Positions 6,718 to 9,650 of a stretch of DNA of 9,650 nucleotides are shown here, piece after piece. Made by a program: the position numbers and the translations under genes. The DNA comes from Comamonadaceae bacterium (GTDB taxonomy: Bacteria > Pseudomonadota > Gammaproteobacteria > Burkholderiales > Burkholderiaceae_C): NCBI GenBank assembly GCA_947457975.1, contig CANGYC010000070.1, positions 1 to 9,650 of the forward strand, written 5' to 3'. A model generated the notes under the pieces. It was not told the origin of the DNA. It saw only the letters and a program-made list of their open reading frames with translations, and ran no database searches. Numbering within the stretch: the stretch's first letter is position 1; each line of letters starts with the position of its first letter.

Positions 6718-7200
6718 TCAAGCAGGCTGGGCCTGCAGGGCGGCAAAGGCCTTCACCACCTCGGGCGGGGCCTGCACCAGCTCAATCAGCACGCCCTCCC
6801 CCGAGATGGGAAACTCCTCGTTGCCCTTGGGGTGCAGAAAGCAGATGTCAAAACCGGCCGCACCCTTGCGGATACCGCCCGGCGCGAAGCGCACCCCCTG
6901 GGCGATCAGCCAATCCACCGCCCCAGGGAGGTCGTCGATCCACAGGCCCACGTGGTTCAGCGGCGTGGTGTGAACGGCGGGCTTCTTTTCAGGATCCAGA
7001 GGCTGCATCAGGTCCACCTCCACCTTGAATGCCCCGGCACCCATGGCGCAGATGTCCTCGTCCACGTTCTCGCGTTCACTCACAAAGTTGCCGGTAAGCT
7101 CCAGACCCAGCATGTCCACCCACAGGGTGCGCAGCCGCGCCTTGCTGGGGCCACCGATGGCGATCTGCTGGATGCCCAGCACCTTGAAGGGACGGTTCAT
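6718..7200 (-). CDS. VOC-family protein, methylmalonyl-CoA epimerase-like
   Basis: This 160-residue protein has the two beta-alpha-beta-beta-beta modules of the vicinal oxygen chelate (glyoxalase) superfamily. Its second half, [10 protein letters not shown] (81-90) and FLHPKG followed by GVLIELVQ (136-143), resembles methylmalonyl-CoA epimerase, which interconverts (S)- and (R)-methylmalonyl-CoA between propionyl-CoA carboxylase and the mutase. Candidate metal ligands are Gln12 (where epimerases have His, in QQIAIGG), Glu61 or Asp63, His83 and Glu140. A Gln/Glu/His/Glu set is known from human glyoxalase I, so that reaction type cannot be excluded. The start ATG at 7198-7200 has AGGAG eight bases upstream, inside the cupin gene, and overlaps the cupin stop by 4 bp (ATGA), which indicates translational coupling. 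It is last in the pcc cluster as visible here. The context supports epimerase function, but the sequence alone does not prove it. Confidence 0.85.
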   Translation of the reverse strand: MNRPFKVLGIQQIAIGGPSKARLRTLWVDMLGLELTGNFVSERENVDEDICAMGAGAFKVEVDLMQPLDPEKKPAVHTTPLNHVGLWIDDLPGAVDWLIAQGVRFAPGGIRKGAAGFDICFLHPKGNEEFPISGEGVLIELVQAPPEVVKAFAALQAQPA

Positions 7201-7481
7201 GACGAAGACTCCTGGCTGCGCCGACCGGCGCGGTATGCCACGCCCTGCGCGCCGGCACTTTCCGTGTGCAGGGTGCCGGCTGGCAGGCGAAAGATCTCGC
7301 CCGTGGCGTAGTGGCGAGCCACCCCGCCCACGGTGATGCTGAAGTCGCCCTGGGTGATCAGGGCGCAGGCATCGAAGGCATGGGCATGCTCACCCATCTG
7401 GTAGCCGGGGGGCTGGGTCACGGTGGTGACCACGGTGTAGCCCTCGGCTTGGAGCTGGGCTTCAAACGCGATGAGATCCAT
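7197..7481 (-). CDS. Small single-domain cupin protein
   Basis: This 94-residue protein is one cupin barrel. Motif 1 shows [13 protein letters not shown] with His32 and His34, but the usual glutamate position (about 38) is Ala, next to Asp37. Motif 2 is [12 protein letters not shown], with Pro67, Gly69 and His72. Three histidines therefore remain as a possible metal site. The catalytic or binding role is unknown; such small cupins may be enzymes, sugar or ligand binders, or sensors. There is no signal peptide. The start ATG at 7479-7481 is preceded by AAGG ten bases upstream and lies 20 bp after the pccA stop. The stop overlaps the VOC start by 4 bp. Its place between pccA and the VOC gene links it to acyl-CoA carboxylation or its control, but this is inference from position. 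Confidence 0.85.
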   Translation of the reverse strand: MDLIAFEAQLQAEGYTVVTTVTQPPGYQMGEHAHAFDACALITQGDFSITVGGVARHYATGEIFRLPAGTLHTESAGAQGVAYRAGRRSQESSS

Positions 7482-7501
7482 GGCAGAGCGCCCTTCCCAT
7501 G

Positions 7502-9550
7502 TCAGGCGAACTCGACGATGGGCTGGTCCACGGCCAGGGACTCACCCTTGTTGGCCAGCACCTTGCCCACCACGCCATCGGCTGCAGCGAACAGCACGTT
7601 CTCCATCTTCATGGCCTCGATCACGGCCACGCGTTCACCGGCCTGCACCTTCTGGCCCGGTTGCACCGCCACCTCGACCAAGAGGCCAGGCATGGGTGAG
7701 AGCACGAAGCGGCTCATGTCGGGCGGTGCCTTGTAGGGCATGAGCTGGTGCAGCTCGGCCATGCGCGGCGACACCACCAGCGCCTCAATGCGCGTGCCGT
7801 TGTGCTGCACCACCAGGGCCAGCGGGTTTTTGGCCGAGCCACGCTCAACCTGCGAGGTAAAGCGCTGGCCGTTGACGGTGCCCTCGATGCAGATCTCGTT
7901 GAGGCGCGAACTGCTCTCGATGGCATAGGCCTTGCCACCGACCTGGATGACCGCCGGCCCGTGGATGCCGCCCGTGTCGTCGATGGTCACCTGCACCTGC
8001 TCGTGCTGGCCGGCCGCGCCCAGCACGATCACGGTGTAATGCTGGCCGACCTTGACGTCGTAGCCCGGCAGCTGTCCACCGATGCGGGCCGCACGCTCCC
8101 GGGACTTGCGGCGCACATAAGCGGCCAGCGCGACCAGGAAATTGCGGTCACTGTGCGGCACATCTTCGGCGGCAAAACCCTTGCCGTAGTGCTCGGCAAT
8201 AAAGCCGGTGTTGAACTGGCCCGAGACAAACTTAGGATGCGCCAGCAGCGCCGCCTGGAAGGGAATGTTGGAGCTGATGCCGCGGATCACAAAACCATTG
8301 AGGGCCTCGCGCATCTTGGCGATCGCCTCGTTGCGGTCCTTGCCGTGCACGATGAGCTTGGCGATCATCGAGTCGTAGAACATCGGGATCTCACCGCCCT
8401 CCTGCACCCCGGTGTCGACCCGCACGCCATAGAGGTGATCCGTATCGGCCTGGTGCATGCCCTGCGTCGGCGGCTGAAAGCGCACCAGCCGGCCGGTGGA
8501 GGGAAGGAAGTTGCGGAAAGGATCTTCTGCATTGATACGGCACTCGATGGCCCAGCCCTCGCGCTTGACCTGATCTTGCGCCAACGGCAGTTTCTCGCCC
8601 GCGGCCACGCGGATCATGAGCTCCACCAGGTCCAGGCCCGTGATGCACTCCGTGACCGGATGCTCCACCTGCAGACGGGTGTTCATCTCCAGGAAGTAAA
8701 AGTCCTGGTCCTTGCCAACCACGAATTCCACCGTGCCCGCACTCTGGTACTTCACGGCCTTGGCCAGGGCCACGGCCTGCTCGCCCATGGCCTTGCGCGT
8801 GGCCTCGCTGATGAAGGGCGACGGGGCCTCCTCGATCACCTTCTGGTGGCGGCGCTGGATGGAGCACTCGCGCTCGTTGAGGTAAATCACGTTGCCGTGG
8901 CTGTCGCCGAGCACCTGGATCTCGATGTGGCGGGGCTCGAGCACGTACTTCTCGATGAAGACACGGTCATCGCCAAAGCTGTTGCGCGCCTCGTTACGAC
9001 AGGAGGTGAAGCCCTCGAAGGCCTCCTTGTCATTGAAGGCCACCCGCAGGCCCTTGCCGCCGCCACCGGCCGAGGCCTTGATCATGACCGGATAGCCGAT
9101 GTCCTTGGCAATCTCCACCGCACGCTCGGCCGACTCGATGGCATCGTTCCAGCCCGGGATGGTGTTCACCTTGGCCTCGTTGGCCAGCTTTTTGGAGGCG
9201 ATTTTGTCGCCCATGGCCGCGATGGAGTAGTGCTTGGGGCCAATGAAGGCCATGCCCTCTTCTTCCACGCGCCGGGCAAAGTCCTCGTTCTCCGACAGAA
9301 AGCCGTAGCCCGGATGGATCGCCTCGGCACCCGTGGCCTTGGCCGCCGCAATGATTTTGTCGGCCACCAGGTAGGACTCGCGCGAGGGCGCGGGCCCGAG
9401 CAACACGGCCTCGTCGGCCAGCTGCACATGGCGGGCGTCCTTGTCGGCCTCCGAATACACGGCCACGGTCTGGATGCCCATCTTGCGGGCGGTGGCGATG
9501 ACGCGGCAGGCGATTTCACCGCGGTTGGCGATCAGAATTTTTTTGAACAT
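7502..9550 (-). CDS. pccA: Propionyl-CoA carboxylase alpha subunit (biotin carboxylase + biotin carrier)
   Basis: The 682-residue subunit carboxylates its own biotin with ATP and bicarbonate; the beta subunit then transfers the carboxyl to propionyl-CoA, giving methylmalonyl-CoA. The biotin carboxylase domain fills about 1-450: ATP-grasp glycine loop AGGGGKGLR (161-169), RRHQK with Lys237, and FLEMNTRLQVEHPVTE with Glu288, Asn290, Arg292 and Glu296, numbered as in E. coli AccC. A linker (BT-like) region follows. The biotinyl domain ends the protein, with SPMPG at 618-622 and biotin-accepting Lys648 in EAMKME. The frame extends to an ATG at 9574, but AGGAG eight bases before the ATG at 9548-9550 and the family-typical MFKKILIANRGEIA start make that the real one. 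The upper start would also overlap the pccB stop. Substrate choice (propionyl- versus acetyl-CoA) is inferred from family likeness and the epimerase-like neighbour. Confidence 0.93.
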   Translation of the reverse strand: MFKKILIANRGEIACRVIATARKMGIQTVAVYSEADKDARHVQLADEAVLLGPAPSRESYLVADKIIAAAKATGAEAIHPGYGFLSENEDFARRVEEEGMAFIGPKHYSIAAMGDKIASKKLANEAKVNTIPGWNDAIESAERAVEIAKDIGYPVMIKASAGGGGKGLRVAFNDKEAFEGFTSCRNEARNSFGDDRVFIEKYVLEPRHIEIQVLGDSHGNVIYLNERECSIQRRHQKVIEEAPSPFISEATRKAMGEQAVALAKAVKYQSAGTVEFVVGKDQDFYFLEMNTRLQVEHPVTECITGLDLVELMIRVAAGEKLPLAQDQVKREGWAIECRINAEDPFRNFLPSTGRLVRFQPPTQGMHQADTDHLYGVRVDTGVQEGGEIPMFYDSMIAKLIVHGKDRNEAIAKMREALNGFVIRGISSNIPFQAALLAHPKFVSGQFNTGFIAEHYGKGFAAEDVPHSDRNFLVALAAYVRRKSRERAARIGGQLPGYDVKVGQHYTVIVLGAAGQHEQVQVTIDDTGGIHGPAVIQVGGKAYAIESSSRLNEICIEGTVNGQRFTSQVERGSAKNPLALVVQHNGTRIEALVVSPRMAELHQLMPYKAPPDMSRFVLSPMPGLLVEVAVQPGQKVQAGERVAVIEAMKMENVLFAAADGVVGKVLANKGESLAVDQPIVEFA

Positions 9551-9558
9551 CTTGTTTT

Positions 9559-9563
9559 CTCCT
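9559..9563 (-). promoter_or_regulatory. Ribosome binding site that fixes the pccA start
   Basis: AGGAG on the minus strand stands eight bases before the ATG at 9548-9550. It selects this start over the in-frame ATG at 9574, which would add eight non-family residues. Confidence 0.85.
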
Positions 9564-9570
9564 GGTCTGA

Positions 9571-9650
9571 TCAAAGCGGAATGTTCCCGTGCTTGCGCCA
9601 GGGGTTCTCAACCTTCTTGTCCTTGAGCATCACCAGCGAGCGGCAGATGC
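9571..9650 (-). CDS. pccB: Acyl-CoA (propionyl-CoA) carboxylase beta subunit, C-terminal end only
   Basis: Only the last 25 codons and the stop are in the window; the gene continues past the right edge. The visible C-terminus ends with ENPWRKHGNIPL, the ending typical of propionyl-CoA carboxylase beta chains, which hold the carboxyltransferase active site. The TGA stop is at 9571-9573, 20 bp before the pccA start, so the two subunits are encoded in tandem and probably co-transcribed. The catalytic part cannot be checked here. Confidence 0.85.
   Translation of the reverse strand, partial: ICRSLVMLKDKKVENPWRKHGNIPL

Noticed and set aside
9551..9574. Upstream ATG extension of pccA by eight codons
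   Set aside because: It would overlap the pccB stop, and the extension covers the Shine-Dalgarno sequence of the ATG at 9548-9550.
90..9650. Defence system, mobile element, CRISPR array or biosynthetic cluster
   Set aside because: All genes belong to core-metabolism or repair families; no transposase, integrase, direct-repeat array or defence domain is visible.

Overview
The window is a chromosomal segment of a high-GC beta-proteobacterium. Family resemblance of the proteins and the gene content (UvrB, aromatic aminotransferase, intracellular PHB depolymerase, a solitary RnfB-type ferredoxin, propionyl-CoA carboxylase) suggest Burkholderiales, probably Comamonadaceae. This placement comes from protein likeness only; no search was run. 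There are no rRNA or tRNA genes, insertion sequences, CRISPR arrays, phage genes or obvious foreign DNA.

Layout, left to right. (1) uvrB on the minus strand (90-2195), divergent from an aspartate/aromatic amino acid aminotransferase gene on the plus strand (2339-3535). (2) A LigB-type extradiol dioxygenase of the YgiD / 4,5-DOPA family on the minus strand (3550-4401), ending 14 bp from the aminotransferase stop and divergent from the next gene. (3) A 178-bp intergenic region (4402-4579) with several dyad symmetries and promoter-like hexamers, the most regulatory-looking DNA in the window. (4) An intracellular polyhydroxybutyrate depolymerase (4580-5974) with an unusual basic Ser/Thr/Ala/Lys-rich tail. 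(5) A soluble RnfB/RsxB-type iron-sulfur protein (6046-6702). (6) A minus-strand gene cluster read from the right edge: the end of a carboxylase beta subunit (pccB, 9571 onward), the biotin-carrying alpha subunit (pccA, 7502-9550), a small cupin (7197-7481) and a VOC protein resembling methylmalonyl-CoA epimerase (6718-7200). Spacings of 20, 20 and -4 bp indicate one transcript.

Functionally, the right-hand cluster fits propionyl-CoA to methylmalonyl-CoA conversion, feeding methylmalonyl-CoA mutase, whose gene is not in the window. The PHB depolymerase mobilises stored polyester inside the cell. uvrB and the aminotransferase are housekeeping genes. I found no convincing novel multi-gene system. 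The points most worth a second look are the operator-like sites upstream of the depolymerase, that enzyme's histone-like tail, and the metal-ligand pattern of the VOC protein.
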